Source: Planctomycetota bacterium
GTDB taxonomy: Bacteria > Planctomycetota > Phycisphaerae > Phycisphaerales > Zrk34
Reading direction: 5' to 3'
Assembly: GCA_016125255.1 (NCBI GenBank)
Contig: WGMD01000001.1
Location: 1 to 64,000 of the forward strand
Length of the DNA: 64,000 nucleotides
A model generated the notes under the pieces. The model ran no database searches. It worked only from the letters and a program-made list of their open reading frames with translations, and was not told the origin of the DNA. The translations under genes were made by a program, and so were the position numbers. Of the stretch, positions 11,020-20,198 are shown piece by piece. Position 1 is the first letter of the stretch. Each line of letters starts with the position of its first letter.

Positions 11020-12420
11020 ATGTCCAACGTGCAAACACCAGCGTTGTTCGATCTGAAAGCGATGATGGACGCCGAGGCGGCCGAACCGCTGGGCCTCATC
11101 GCCGAGCATGTCAATCCGACCTTCGCCAAGGTCCTCAAGGTCCTCGGTTTTGACATTCACTACACCCATGGCCGCGGCGCCCATCTCTTCGACGAACAGG
11201 GCAACGCCTACCTCGACGGACTCGGCGGGTTCGGCACCTTCGCCTGCGGACGCAATCACCCCGTCATTCGTGACGCACTCAAGCAGGCGATGGACCTCGA
11301 TCTCCCGAACCTCCCCAAGTTCGGCCCGCCCGTGCTCAGCGGGCTGCTCGCCAAAAAGCTCATCGACCTCGCCCCCGGCGAACTCGACACCGTCTTCTTC
11401 TGCAACAGCGGAGCCGAGAGCGTCGAGACCGCCATGAAGTACGCCCGCGCCGCCACCGGACGCGATCGCATTCTCTACGCCAGCAAGGCCTACCACGGCC
11501 TGACCTTCGGCGCCCTGTCCCTCAACGGCTCCAAAGACTTCCGCGCCGGGTTCGGACAACTGCTCGACAACTGCACCGAAGTCGCGTTCAACGACCTTGA
11601 CGCCCTCGAAGAAAAGCTGCGGCACAACAACGTCGCCGCCTTCATCGTCGAACCCGTGCAGGGCAAGGGCGTGTTCGTACCCGATGACCACTACCTGCGG
11701 GCAGCCCTTGAACTGTGTCACAAATACGGCGCCCTGTTCATCGCCGACGAAGTGCAGACGGGCTTCGGGCGCACCGGCAGGATGTTCGCCTGCGAGCACT
11801 GGGGCATCGAGCCGGACATCATGTGCACCGCCAAAGCCCTGTCCGGCGGATACGTCCCCGTCGGCGCGACGCTCAGCAAGCGATGGATCCACAACAAGGT
11901 GTTCAGCTCCCTCGATCGCGTGCTCGTGCATTCGACGACCTTCGGGCAGAACGACATGGCGATGGCCGCGGGGCTGGCGACGCTGCACGTCCTCCAATCC
12001 GAACGCATCGTCGAGAACGCCGCCGCCATGGGCCAGCGCATCATGGCCGGCTTCCGCTCCATGATCGACCGCTACGACATGGTCAAGGAAGTCCGCGGCA
12101 AGGGACTGATGATCGCCGTCGAATTCGGCCCCCCCAAGGGCCTGACCCTCAAAGCCGGCTGGACCCTCCTGCACAAACTCGATCAGGGCCTCTTCCCCCA
12201 GGCGATTCTCATCCCCCTCCTGACCGATCACCGCATCCTCGCCCAGGTCGCCGGTCATCACATGGACGTCGTCAAGTTCACGCCCCCCCTCGTCATGACC
12301 GAAGCCGACGCCGACCACCTCATCGACGCCATGGACAAAGTCGTCGCAAGCTGCCACAAATTCCCCGGCCCCGTCTGGGAAGTCGGCAAACGCCTCGGCC
12401 AACAAGCCCTCAAACGCTGA
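11020..12420 (+). CDS. Class III PLP-dependent aminotransferase
   Basis: A 466-residue fold-type I aminotransferase of the acetylornithine/putrescine/diaminobutyrate group. FFCNSGAESVETAMKYARAATG is the phosphate-binding region, ADEVQTGFGRTG carries the cofactor-binding Asp, and AKALSGGYVP holds the Schiff-base Lys272. HSTTFGQNDMAMAAG and VRGKGLMIAVEFG are also typical. The substrate is not resolved. The start at ATG 11020 follows CAGGGG closely, which is a weak ribosome site; the extra 42 codons upstream run through repeat DNA and are rejected. A GC-rich repeat follows directly. Confidence 0.9.
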   Translation: MSNVQTPALFDLKAMMDAEAAEPLGLIAEHVNPTFAKVLKVLGFDIHYTHGRGAHLFDEQGNAYLDGLGGFGTFACGRNHPVIRDALKQAMDLDLPNLPKFGPPVLSGLLAKKLIDLAPGELDTVFFCNSGAESVETAMKYARAATGRDRILYASKAYHGLTFGALSLNGSKDFRAGFGQLLDNCTEVAFNDLDALEEKLRHNNVAAFIVEPVQGKGVFVPDDHYLRAALELCHKYGALFIADEVQTGFGRTGRMFACEHWGIEPDIMCTAKALSGGYVPVGATLSKRWIHNKVFSSLDRVLVHSTTFGQNDMAMAAGLATLHVLQSERIVENAAAMGQRIMAGFRSMIDRYDMVKEVRGKGLMIAVEFGPPKGLTLKAGWTLLHKLDQGLFPQAILIPLLTDHRILAQVAGHHMDVVKFTPPLVMTEADADHLIDAMDKVVASCHKFPGPVWEVGKRLGQQALKR

Positions 12421-12680
12421 CCCCCGCGCACCGGCGCGCCCGCCCGCGCCGCCCTCCCGCCGCCCGCCCGCATCGCCGTATCCCCTTGAAAATCCCGCCC
12501 TTTTTCCCCAATCCCGCGCGCATCGGCGCGCCCGTGCGCACCGCCAAACCTCCCGCGTCACCTCCATGCGACGCTTTTCCACGACTTACATCACCGCGCG
12601 CGCACCGGGCGCGCACTTGTGTCATACCGATGCGCCATTCGCGCAACCACTATGCGAAAACCGACAAAATCCCGCCCCGC
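12421..12680. repeat. Long GC-rich dispersed repeat, copy 2
   Basis: 12421-12487 is the perfect reverse complement of 1-67. The stretch continues to about 12680 with weaker similarity, in reverse orientation, to 60650-60890 (shared AAAAGGGCGGGATT, GCGCGCAT, TTTCGCATA elements). Together with 12681-12815 it makes up the 395-bp gap before cassette A. I see no gene in it. Confidence 0.7.
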
Positions 12681-12815
12681 CCATACCCGCTTTCCCCTCA
12701 CCCCGAACCCCCTTCCCCGACCCCCGATCCCACGTTTTTTTCCTCCCCATGTACAGAACGCCCCGTTTTGCGTGAAGATAACCCCCGGACCCCAAGGCGC
12801 AGTGCAAGAGACGAC

Positions 12816-13331
12816 ATGACCATTGAGCAAGACATCGTTGTCCGAGCGCTCGTGCGCGAGCGCGTGTCGCTGCTGGCGTACATCGATTCGATCGTGCGCG
12901 ACGATCACATGGCTGAGGACGTCTTTCAGGATGTCTGCGCCCTGGCGGTCGCCAAGCGCGAGGAGATCGAGAACGAGGTCCACCTGATGCGCTGGCTTCG
13001 CAAGACGGCCCGCTTCCGCGCTTCGCATGCCATGCGTCAGCGCTTCGCCCAGCCGATGCTCTTTGACGGGGCGCTGCTCGATGAGATGGACGGCCTCTGG
13101 GACGAGCACGAAAGCGCGCACGCCGATGCGGTCACCGCCGCGCTCAAACACTGCCTCGCCAAGCTCAGCCCCTATGCCCGCAAGCTCGTGAATCTCCGGT
13201 ATGCGCAGGGCATCAGCGGGCAGGCGCTGGCGGCGGCGGTCGGCCGGCAGGTCAACGCGGTGTACGTCGCGCTGACGCGGATTCATCGAGGGCTCGGTCA
13301 GTGCATTCGCCAGCAGATGAAACATGAATGA
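12816..13331 (+). CDS. ECF-type sigma factor, cassette A
   Basis: A 171-residue sigma-70-family factor. Region 2 holds YIDSIVRDDHMAEDVFQDV and region 4 is KLSPYARKLVNLRYAQGISG followed by an HTH (ALAAAVGRQVNAVYVALTRI). It resembles the small planctomycete/verrucomicrobial sigma factors that pair with FecR-like regulators. Its stop overlaps the start of the FecR gene by 8 bp (ATGAATGA), which predicts coupled translation. It is the first gene of cassette A. ATG 12816 has a weak ribosome site (GCAAGAG). Confidence 0.88.
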   Translation: MTIEQDIVVRALVRERVSLLAYIDSIVRDDHMAEDVFQDVCALAVAKREEIENEVHLMRWLRKTARFRASHAMRQRFAQPMLFDGALLDEMDGLWDEHESAHADAVTAALKHCLAKLSPYARKLVNLRYAQGISGQALAAAVGRQVNAVYVALTRIHRGLGQCIRQQMKHE

Positions 13332-14793
13332 TGCGCTGGAAAGTCTGACGCTGCGCTACCTGGACGGGCTTTGCTCCGCCGGGGAATGGTCGCGGCTTCA
13401 GTCGACCCTGCGCGGCGACGCGGCGGCGCAGCGGCGCTTCGTCGGGTTCTGCCTGGAGCGCCGGGCGATGCGCGAAGCGCTGAGCCGCAAGGGATCCATC
13501 GAGGCGCTGACGGGGACGCTCGTCCCGTCGGTCCGGGCGCGATGGGGCGGCGTGGCGACATGGGCGGCGGCGGCGATGATCCTGCTGGGCGTGACGGCGG
13601 GGCTTTGGCGGTGGTCACAGAACACTTTAAAACCCGGGGCGAACGGCGAAGCGGCGCCTGTCGCGATGATCACGGACCTGCGCGGCGCGACATGGGCCGG
13701 TGAAGCGGATGCGCCGGCGGTCGGGACGCCGCTGCGGGCGGGCGAAGTGGAGCTGACAAGCGGGTCGGCCCAGATCATGCTCGATCGCGGCGCGGTCGTC
13801 GATCTGATCGCGCCGGTCCGGTTGAATCTCATCGACGCCAATCAGATGTCCGTGCATGAGGGCCGGGTCGCGGCCTGGGTCCCCGAACAGGCGCACGGGT
13901 TCACCGTCCGCACGGCCGGCGGAAGCGTCGTCGACCTCGGCACGGCGTTCGACCTGTCGGTCACACGCGCCGGCGCGATGGACGTCATGGTCCGCGTCGG
14001 TCAGGTGCGGCTCGATCTGCCGGGGCGCCCCGCACGGATTCTCACGGCCGGTGACGGCGCGTACGTCGAAGCGCCCGGCGCGACGGGGACCGGCGATGCG
14101 GCCGTCATGATGCGCCGCGCCCTGCTGCACGAGGACTTCGAGACGGTGGCGGATACGGCGGAGCTTGCCAGGCGCGGTTGGACCTTCCGTCAGCTCACCG
14201 AGCAGCAGACGATCCGCATCGTCGAGCCGACGCGCAGCCAGAGCGGCGGCGGGACGAACGTCGTGGAGCTTTCGGACATGGACGGGACGAAGGATCTGTA
14301 TTCGCCGCGGCTTGAGCATGATCTGGACATCGATGCGTCGCGCCCGCTCAAGATCGGATTCGACTATCTGGTGGCGGGCACGTTCACGGAGAATCCGTCC
14401 GTGCTGCTGGGCTCGCGCGGGAGCGGCGATCCGGTCGTGCTGGGCGTGCTGCTGGCGTACCCCGATGCGGTTCAGCCGTACGCCGCCCTGCGTCAGGCCA
14501 ACAGCACGTCCGCGAAGATCGGGCTCATCGAGACGGGCGCGTGGCATCACGTGGACATCGTCATCGACCCCGTGCAGCTCGGACAGCGGACATGCACGAT
14601 CACGATCGCCCCGGCGATGGATGCGGGCGCGAAGATGACGACGCGGACGACGATCAGCGCGACGGCGCCTTTGGAGCGGATCACCTGGCTATTCAACATG
14701 CCGCCGGCTCGGGGCGGGCGACTGCTTTTGGACAACGTGGACATCACCCAGCCGCTCGACGCGGCGAACGCCTCCCTGGATGGGAAGCAATGA
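13324..14793 (+). CDS. FecR-like membrane regulator with cargo-like C-terminal domain, cassette A
   Basis: A 489-residue protein. A short cytoplasmic anti-sigma-like N-terminus (LTLRYLDGLCSAGEWSRL) precedes one transmembrane helix (about 77-97) and a FecR domain (about 115-235; GAVVDLIAP, AHGFTVRTAGG, VVDLGTAFDLSV). The C-terminal domain (about 258-480) matches the exported protein encoded next: ENPSVLLGS against ENPSFLLYD, and FNMPPARGGRLLLDN against FNTGPSQGGDLLIDN. FecR proteins normally hold or activate a sigma factor in response to an outside signal. The start overlaps the sigma stop, and the cargo gene begins 11 bases after its stop. Confidence 0.85.
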   Translation: MNDALESLTLRYLDGLCSAGEWSRLQSTLRGDAAAQRRFVGFCLERRAMREALSRKGSIEALTGTLVPSVRARWGGVATWAAAAMILLGVTAGLWRWSQNTLKPGANGEAAPVAMITDLRGATWAGEADAPAVGTPLRAGEVELTSGSAQIMLDRGAVVDLIAPVRLNLIDANQMSVHEGRVAAWVPEQAHGFTVRTAGGSVVDLGTAFDLSVTRAGAMDVMVRVGQVRLDLPGRPARILTAGDGAYVEAPGATGTGDAAVMMRRALLHEDFETVADTAELARRGWTFRQLTEQQTIRIVEPTRSQSGGGTNVVELSDMDGTKDLYSPRLEHDLDIDASRPLKIGFDYLVAGTFTENPSVLLGSRGSGDPVVLGVLLAYPDAVQPYAALRQANSTSAKIGLIETGAWHHVDIVIDPVQLGQRTCTITIAPAMDAGAKMTTRTTISATAPLERITWLFNMPPARGGRLLLDNVDITQPLDAANASLDGKQ

Positions 14794-14804
14794 AGGAGAC
14801 ACGC

Positions 14805-15599
14805 ATGAAGAGGCAACAACGGTTCGGATGGATTTTCGTGATGGTGCTCGCCGCCGCCGGGCCGCTCAAGGCGAACACGATCGTCGTCGCCGACAATTTC
14901 GAAGGACAGACCGCCGGCGCGGTCCCCACCGGGCATAACTGGGTGGTGAGCAGCACCACGGCGACGCAGACCGTGCTCGTCAATGGCGCGCAACAGTCGC
15001 CGTTCGGGCAAGCCGGCGACAGCAAGTCCGTCGAACTCAAGGATCAGGACAACACCGCCGGGCTCTTCAGTCAGAAGCTCGAGAACACGACCGCCCTGCC
15101 GACCAACGCCGACTTCTCCATCCAGTTCGACATCAAGTGCGTCACGCTCTCGGAAAACCCCTCGTTCCTGCTTTACGATTCGACCAACACGGTCGCCATT
15201 CAATTCGGCTTCGCCTATCCCATCGCCGCCGGTCAGGGACAGATTTTCTACAACGATGGGTCCACCCCCACCTCCCAGCGCATCGTGCTCGAATCGACCG
15301 TGCAGAATCAGTGGTACCGCATGACGATGCGGATTCACAATCTCACGAACGGCGTCGACGCATGGGACCTGCGGATTCAGCGTCACGACGGCACGAGCAT
15401 CGTCGCGGACAACCTGTATACGAATCTCGATTTCCGCGCGGACGTATCGAACATCACGCTGGCGCGCTTCGTGTTCAACACCGGCCCGAGCCAGGGCGGG
15501 GACCTGCTCATCGACAACTACCTGGTGGTCATCCCCGCTCCCGCCGCGCTGCCGGGGGGACTGGCGCTGATGGCGCTCGTGATCCGCAGACGCCAATGA
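14805..15599 (+). CDS. PEP-CTERM exported protein, cassette A cargo
   Basis: A 264-residue secreted protein with a signal peptide (WIFVMVLAAAGPLKA) and a C-terminal sorting tail IPAPAALPGGLALMALVIRR that should be recognised by an exosortase-type system. The middle is a beta-rich, possibly carbohydrate-binding (ConA-like) domain and is homologous to the C-terminal domain of the FecR protein just upstream. ATG 14805 is preceded by AAGGAG (14793-14798). An in-frame ATG at 14790 overlaps the FecR stop but has no ribosome site. The stop overlaps the start of the prepilin gene (ATGA). Confidence 0.85.
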   Translation: MKRQQRFGWIFVMVLAAAGPLKANTIVVADNFEGQTAGAVPTGHNWVVSSTTATQTVLVNGAQQSPFGQAGDSKSVELKDQDNTAGLFSQKLENTTALPTNADFSIQFDIKCVTLSENPSFLLYDSTNTVAIQFGFAYPIAAGQGQIFYNDGSTPTSQRIVLESTVQNQWYRMTMRIHNLTNGVDAWDLRIQRHDGTSIVADNLYTNLDFRADVSNITLARFVFNTGPSQGGDLLIDNYLVVIPAPAALPGGLALMALVIRRRQ

Positions 15600-16360
15600 A
15601 CATTGATGAAATACATGGCGCGGCGTGTGTTCATTTAGCGGCGGGGCTTGCCCCGCGCGGCTCGATGCGCACCCAACCGCGCGGGGCAAGCCCCGCCGCT
15701 AAATGGACGCGCGGGGGCTTCACGCTCATCGAACTGCTTGTCGTCGTGAGCATCATCGCGCTCTTGATCGCGATTCTGCTCCCGTCGCTCACCAAGGCGC
15801 GCGCCAGCGCGAAGATGCTCGTGTGCCTGTCCAAACAGCGGCAGGTTTACACCGCGTCGACGATGTGGAGCTTCGACAACAAGCAGTGGCTCGTCCCCGC
15901 CACGTTCTACAAGAAGCTCGACAAGTACAACCTGCCCTGGCCCAGCGAGATTTTCCGCTGTCCTGAAGTGCCCAACTGGATCGACCCCAACAATCAGAAG
16001 TGCATCGGCATCAATCAGAATCTGTGCATGCCGACCGACGGGCCGGGCGGGGCGTACAAGGGACTGGTCGTCTGGAACTGGGGGCCGGGCGATGTGTTCT
16101 ACAACACGCACGCCAATGCGCGCGACATTGATGTGAAGCATCCCGACCGGTTCATCTACTTCGGCGACTCCGAAAGCGCGGCCGGCGGGTATGTGCTGGG
16201 GTATTGGTGGAACGCCTTGAACGGCCGGCGACATGACGGCAAGGCGGACCTGCTCTGGATCGACGGTCACGGCACGTTCGAGCCCGACGACTACGTCTAC
16301 ACGCTCATCCCCGGCGCCGCGGGCGGGGGCCTGCCCTACTTCCGCACGGGCACGCCGTGA
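15596..16360 (+). CDS. Prepilin-like protein (type II/IV N-methylation motif), cassette A
   Basis: A 254-residue pseudopilin-like protein. The prepilin peptidase site is G41 before [19 protein letters not shown], followed by an LPSLTKARASAK helix. The end has the planctomycete H-X9-DG motif (HDGKADLLWIDG). The leader is 41 residues, long for this class, because a palindromic repeat (15632-15705) is read in frame inside it (HLAAGLAPRG and ASPAAKW). The start ATG overlaps the cargo stop as ATGA and has no ribosome site, so translation is probably coupled. It closes cassette A. Confidence 0.88.
   Translation: MNIDEIHGAACVHLAAGLAPRGSMRTQPRGASPAAKWTRGGFTLIELLVVVSIIALLIAILLPSLTKARASAKMLVCLSKQRQVYTASTMWSFDNKQWLVPATFYKKLDKYNLPWPSEIFRCPEVPNWIDPNNQKCIGINQNLCMPTDGPGGAYKGLVVWNWGPGDVFYNTHANARDIDVKHPDRFIYFGDSESAAGGYVLGYWWNALNGRRHDGKADLLWIDGHGTFEPDDYVYTLIPGAAGGGLPYFRTGTP
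15632..15705. repeat. REP-like palindrome inside the prepilin leader (TTTAGCGGC family)
   Basis: A perfect 29-bp inverted repeat (15632-15660 and 15677-15705) around a 16-base loop, beginning CATTTAGCGGCGGGGC. It is translated in frame within the cleavable leader. A related copy occupies the same place in cassette D (58136-58206). Confidence 0.92.
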
Positions 16361-16450
16361 AATTTTTTTTCGATTCGCGGTGAGATCGCAGCGGCATCGG
16401 CGATTACAAGGGTGGAGGCAACGCAATTCGCGCTGACGCCCGGTCGCCGC

Positions 16451-16972
16451 ATGACGCAGAATGCTGAGCAATTCGTCACGCAGTTAACCGCCGCCCAAAC
16501 GGCGATTTACGCCTACATTCTGACGCTGTTGCCCGATCGCGGGGCGGCGGAGGATGTGCTTCAGGAGACGAATCTGACGCTCTGGCGCAAGGCCGATCAG
16601 TTTGAGGCGGGGACGAATTTTACCGCGTGGGCGTGTCAGATCGCGCATTACAAGGTGCTGGGCCATCGGCGCTCGTCGATGCGCGATCGTCATGTGTTCT
16701 GCGAAGCGACGCTCGAACGGCTCGCGGCCCGGCTCGACGCGGGGGTCGCCCAACTGAACGATCGACGCGATGCCCTGCGGCGCTGTCTCGACAAGCTCAG
16801 CGACGATCAGCGCGATCTATTGCGCAAGCGCTACGAGCCGGACGGATCGGTGCAGCGATTGGCGGACGAGATCGCGCGGCCGGTCGGTTCGGTGTCGCAG
16901 ACGCTTTACCGGCTCCGGCAGGCGCTGCTCGAATGCATCCGCCGCCGATTGGCGGAGGAGCGGGCGTCATGA
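16451..16972 (+). CDS. ECF-type sigma factor, cassette B
   Basis: A 173-residue sigma factor of the Rhodopirellula/Verrucomicrobium type. Region 2 is IYAYILTLLPDRGAAEDVLQ with NFTAWACQIAHYKVLGHRR, and region 4 is KLSDDQRDLLRKRYEPDGSV with an HTH ending SQTLYRLRQALLECIRRRL. The stop overlaps the FecR start by 4 bp. ATG 16451 is preferred over an in-frame ATG at 16412 since the intervening residues are not conserved in type. It follows the cassette A prepilin by 90 bases, so it may start a new transcript in that gap. Confidence 0.88.
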   Translation: MTQNAEQFVTQLTAAQTAIYAYILTLLPDRGAAEDVLQETNLTLWRKADQFEAGTNFTAWACQIAHYKVLGHRRSSMRDRHVFCEATLERLAARLDAGVAQLNDRRDALRRCLDKLSDDQRDLLRKRYEPDGSVQRLADEIARPVGSVSQTLYRLRQALLECIRRRLAEERAS

Positions 16973-18522
16973 ACGAACGCAACTTCGACAAGGCGGCGGT
17001 GGACCGGATGCTTGCCTCGGCGATGGAGTCGCCGATCGATGCGGCGGCGTGGCGCGAGCTGGACGAGACATTGGCGGTTGATGATGCGGCGTGCGATGCG
17101 TATCTGGATCAGATGACGCTGCACGCCATGCTCGAGCGCGAATTCGGCGGGCGCGCGGCGACGATCGCGCCGCAAGCGCGGAACGCGCCGGCGCGGCGCT
17201 GGCGCCTCGGGCCGATGGCGGCGGCGGCGATGGTGCTCCTCGGCGCGGTGATCGCGGTGGTGATGATGGGGTCACCGCGCGGCGGGATGCCGGCGGAGCG
17301 AGCGGCAAGGCGATGGGCGATCGTGACGGACATGGATCGCGCGAAGCTGGCCGATCGGGAGGATGGTCCCGCGCTGGGGGCGGGCGTCGGCGACGAACCG
17401 ATCGAGCTGGTCAGCGGGTCGATGCAGTTGATGCTCAATGGCGGCGCGGTCGTGGACCTGGTCGGGCCGGCGAAGATGGCGCTGACGGGATCGAACGCGA
17501 TGACGCTGATGGCGGGGGCAATGTCGGCGTGGGTCCCCGCCCGGGCGCACGGGTTTGCGGTCACGGCGCCGCATGCGAAGGTGGTCGACCTGGGCACGGA
17601 GTTCGGCATGCGCGTTCGGCCGAGCGGACGGGTCGAGTTGTCCGTGCTGCGCGGGCACGTGCAGCTCACATCCGGGGGGCGTTCGATGATTGTCGGGGCG
17701 CAGGAGGCGTATGCGATCGCGGGCGAAGGGGAGATCGAAAGCGTCGCGTTCGAGACGGGGCCGCGCGTGGCGGCGTGGTACGCGCTCGACGGCGACGGGC
17801 GGGACCGCTCGGGCAACGGGCTGGACCTGACGGCGGGCGCATCGCCGTTCGTCGGCGAAGCCGGGCCGATGAGCGGGATGACCGCCGCGACCTTCGCCAA
17901 GACGGACGGGCGGATGCAGCTTACGCGCAAGGTCAGCGCGGAGGAGCTTGCGAATTTTTCGACGACGCGGTTCTCGATCGAAGCATGGGTCCGCGATCCG
18001 GACCTTTTGACGAGCGGCGATCACGACGGCGTGATGGCGTATCGCAATCAGGATGACAATCGGTTTCAGTTCACGATCCTCGGCCCGGCGGGGGCGGCGA
18101 AGCTTGGCGCGATCCGGCTCGACTACATCCGCGATGACACCGGGGCGTTCTACGCCGCGGCGGGTTCGGACGCGCTGACGTGGACGCGCGGCGTGTGGTA
18201 CCACGTCGTCGTGTCGTATGACGCCAACACGTCCGCGCCGGGCGACAGCATCATCCGCATTTTCCGCACGGCGCTGGACGGCGCGAGCGCGACGCAATGC
18301 GTGGCTGAGCTGTTTGGCCAGCCGGACATTCGCCCGCTGACGGCGGGGGGCGTGCTGACCGTGGGCGGGTTCGAGAACAATCCGACGCGCAGCTTCGGGG
18401 GCAGTCTTAGCGGCGTGGGTTACATCAATCATTGTCTGAGCGAGCGCGAGATCGCCGCTCAGATCAAAACCGGACCGGCGTTCGACACCACCTCGCCCCA
18501 ACCACTCGGGGCACGACCTTAA
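16969..18522 (+). CDS. FecR-like membrane regulator with LamG domain, cassette B
   Basis: A 517-residue protein with an anti-sigma-like N-terminus, a transmembrane helix (about 81-100), a FecR domain (about 112-245; GGAVVDLVGP, AHGFAVTAPHAKVVDLGTEF, LSVLRGHVQL) and a C-terminal LamG/ConA-like domain (about 260-500). The last domain is closely related to the cargo encoded next: FSIEAWVRDPDLL against FTIEAWVRNPDLV and VWYHVVVSYDANT against VWYHVVVTYDANT. The similarity is visible even in DNA (near 17973 and 18864). AGGAG lies 8 bases before ATG 16969, which overlaps the sigma stop. Confidence 0.88.
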   Translation: MNERNFDKAAVDRMLASAMESPIDAAAWRELDETLAVDDAACDAYLDQMTLHAMLEREFGGRAATIAPQARNAPARRWRLGPMAAAAMVLLGAVIAVVMMGSPRGGMPAERAARRWAIVTDMDRAKLADREDGPALGAGVGDEPIELVSGSMQLMLNGGAVVDLVGPAKMALTGSNAMTLMAGAMSAWVPARAHGFAVTAPHAKVVDLGTEFGMRVRPSGRVELSVLRGHVQLTSGGRSMIVGAQEAYAIAGEGEIESVAFETGPRVAAWYALDGDGRDRSGNGLDLTAGASPFVGEAGPMSGMTAATFAKTDGRMQLTRKVSAEELANFSTTRFSIEAWVRDPDLLTSGDHDGVMAYRNQDDNRFQFTILGPAGAAKLGAIRLDYIRDDTGAFYAAAGSDALTWTRGVWYHVVVSYDANTSAPGDSIIRIFRTALDGASATQCVAELFGQPDIRPLTAGGVLTVGGFENNPTRSFGGSLSGVGYINHCLSEREIAAQIKTGPAFDTTSPQPLGARP

Positions 18523-18534
18523 AGGAGACCTGTG

Positions 18535-19419
18535 ATGAGCGTGAGCAAGCAATTTTTGAGCGTGATGGGATGCGTGATGATGTTCGGGGCGGCGGCGCAG
18601 GCGGCGCAGGTCGATCCGTATGTGACGAACGCGAACACGGTCGTGCTGTATCACCTTGACTCGGGCACGGGGACGAACACCACGGCGGATGCGTCGGGAA
18701 ATGGACTGACGCTGACGTCCAACGCCTCGTTCTCGCCGTTCGCCGGCGTGAGCGGGCCGACGGGATTGGGCACGGCGGGGACGTTCCCGAAAACGAACGG
18801 CGGGTATCAACTGACGCGCACGCTCACCACGCCGGAGCTTTCGCTTTTCGACACGACGCACTTCACGATCGAAGCATGGGTCCGCAATCCGGACCTGGTC
18901 ACGACCGGCGACCACAACGGCGTTCTGGCCTACCGCGGCGCGACCGGGCGTTTCCAGTTCACCGTGCTGGGCCCGTCCAGCGGGGCCAGCGCCGGGCGGC
19001 TGCGCCTCGACTACAACAAGGCGAGCGACGGAAGTTTCTATGGCTCGGCGGCGTCCAGCGCGCTGACGTGGGAGACGGACGTGTGGTATCACGTCGTCGT
19101 GACGTACGACGCCAACACCGCCGCCGCCAACGACAGCATCATCACGTACTACCGCAACGCGTTCGGCGATCCGGATGCGCCGCTTTTGATGGTGGGTCAG
19201 CTCACGAATCAGCCGGACATCAAGCCGCTCGATCTGGGCGGGTCGCTGAATCTGGGCGGGTTCGAGAGCAACCCGACGCGCAGCTTCGGCGGGAACATCG
19301 ACGAGGTGCGCTATTCCAACGCGGTGCTTTCGACGTTCAACCTCACGGTGCCGACGCCCGCGGCGCTGCCGGCGGGGCTCGCGATGATGGGTATGATGAT
19401 GATGCGGCGACGCAAATGA
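18535..19419 (+). CDS. PEP-CTERM exported LamG-domain protein, cassette B cargo
   Basis: A 294-residue secreted protein. A signal peptide (VMGCVMMFGAAAQAA) precedes a LamG/ConA-like fold (DASGNGLTLTSNASF, FTIEAWVRNPDLV, WYHVVVTYDANT, FGGNIDEVRYSN). The tail [19 protein letters not shown] plus RRRK is an exosortase-type sorting signal. Such LamG domains often bind glycans, but no ligand can be named. AAAGGAG at 18521-18527 supports ATG 18535. The stop overlaps the prepilin start (ATGA at 19416-19419). The domain duplicates the C-terminal domain of its own FecR regulator. Confidence 0.9.
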   Translation: MSVSKQFLSVMGCVMMFGAAAQAAQVDPYVTNANTVVLYHLDSGTGTNTTADASGNGLTLTSNASFSPFAGVSGPTGLGTAGTFPKTNGGYQLTRTLTTPELSLFDTTHFTIEAWVRNPDLVTTGDHNGVLAYRGATGRFQFTVLGPSSGASAGRLRLDYNKASDGSFYGSAASSALTWETDVWYHVVVTYDANTAAANDSIITYYRNAFGDPDAPLLMVGQLTNQPDIKPLDLGGSLNLGGFESNPTRSFGGNIDEVRYSNAVLSTFNLTVPTPAALPAGLAMMGMMMMRRRK

Positions 19420-20180
19420 AACACATGATGCAACATCGCGAAGCGCATTGTACGGCGAATCGGCGCGAACTCGGCGCGTTCACGCTCATCGAACTGCTCG
19501 TCGTCGTGGCGATCATCGGACTGCTCGTTTCGATTCTGCTGCCGAGTCTCGCGGCGGCGCGCGAGCAGGCGAAGATCCTCGTGTGTGCGACGAACCTGCG
19601 CACGATGCTTCAGGCGACGGCGCTGTACGCGCAGGACAACAAGGATCACGCCCCGCTGCACGGCTCGGACCCGTACATCATGATCAGCGGCAACGGGCCT
19701 TATCCCAGTCCGCCCTACTGGGACGCCCGGCTCGTTCAGTACACCGGCACGAAAACCTACAACCCCAAGCTCTTTTCATGCCCGACCGTCCGGGCCTACT
19801 GGCAGAAAAACGACTCGGCGACGGTGCGCACGTATCGCATGAACCTGACCGTCGGCGGATGGGACAAGGCGACGAACACGAACAAGGACGAACCGACGCT
19901 CAGCTCGTTCAAGTTCCCCGGGCGGACGCTGGTGTACACGGAGGACTGGTCGGCGTGGACGTACAACACGATCTGGGCATGGAACCTGCGCGACTGGTTC
20001 GACCTGCCGGTGGCGCATCTGTGGACCGACTTCACCGCCACGGCCTGGGGCCCGCGACCGGCGTCGGGCGGCTCCAACTTCTCCTTCATCGACGGACACG
20101 TCGCCTTCACCCGCCACATCGACGGCTACCCCGACAACCGCGTCGAGAATTACATCATCAATCCCAACAAAGATTTTTGA
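19416..20180 (+). CDS. Prepilin-like protein, cassette B
   Basis: A 254-residue pseudopilin-like protein with a 20-residue leader ending in G before [19 protein letters not shown], then ILLPSLAAAREQAK. The end carries SFIDGHVAF, the DG part of the H-X9-DG tail. Unlike the other three cassette prepilins, its leader has no evident palindromic insert and is about 10-20 residues shorter. The start overlaps the cargo stop as ATGA. It closes cassette B and runs convergent with the HEPN-like gene 18 bases on. Confidence 0.87.
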   Translation: MKHMMQHREAHCTANRRELGAFTLIELLVVVAIIGLLVSILLPSLAAAREQAKILVCATNLRTMLQATALYAQDNKDHAPLHGSDPYIMISGNGPYPSPPYWDARLVQYTGTKTYNPKLFSCPTVRAYWQKNDSATVRTYRMNLTVGGWDKATNTNKDEPTLSSFKFPGRTLVYTEDWSAWTYNTIWAWNLRDWFDLPVAHLWTDFTATAWGPRPASGGSNFSFIDGHVAFTRHIDGYPDNRVENYIINPNKDF

Positions 20181-20198
20181 AATCGTCGAGCATGATTA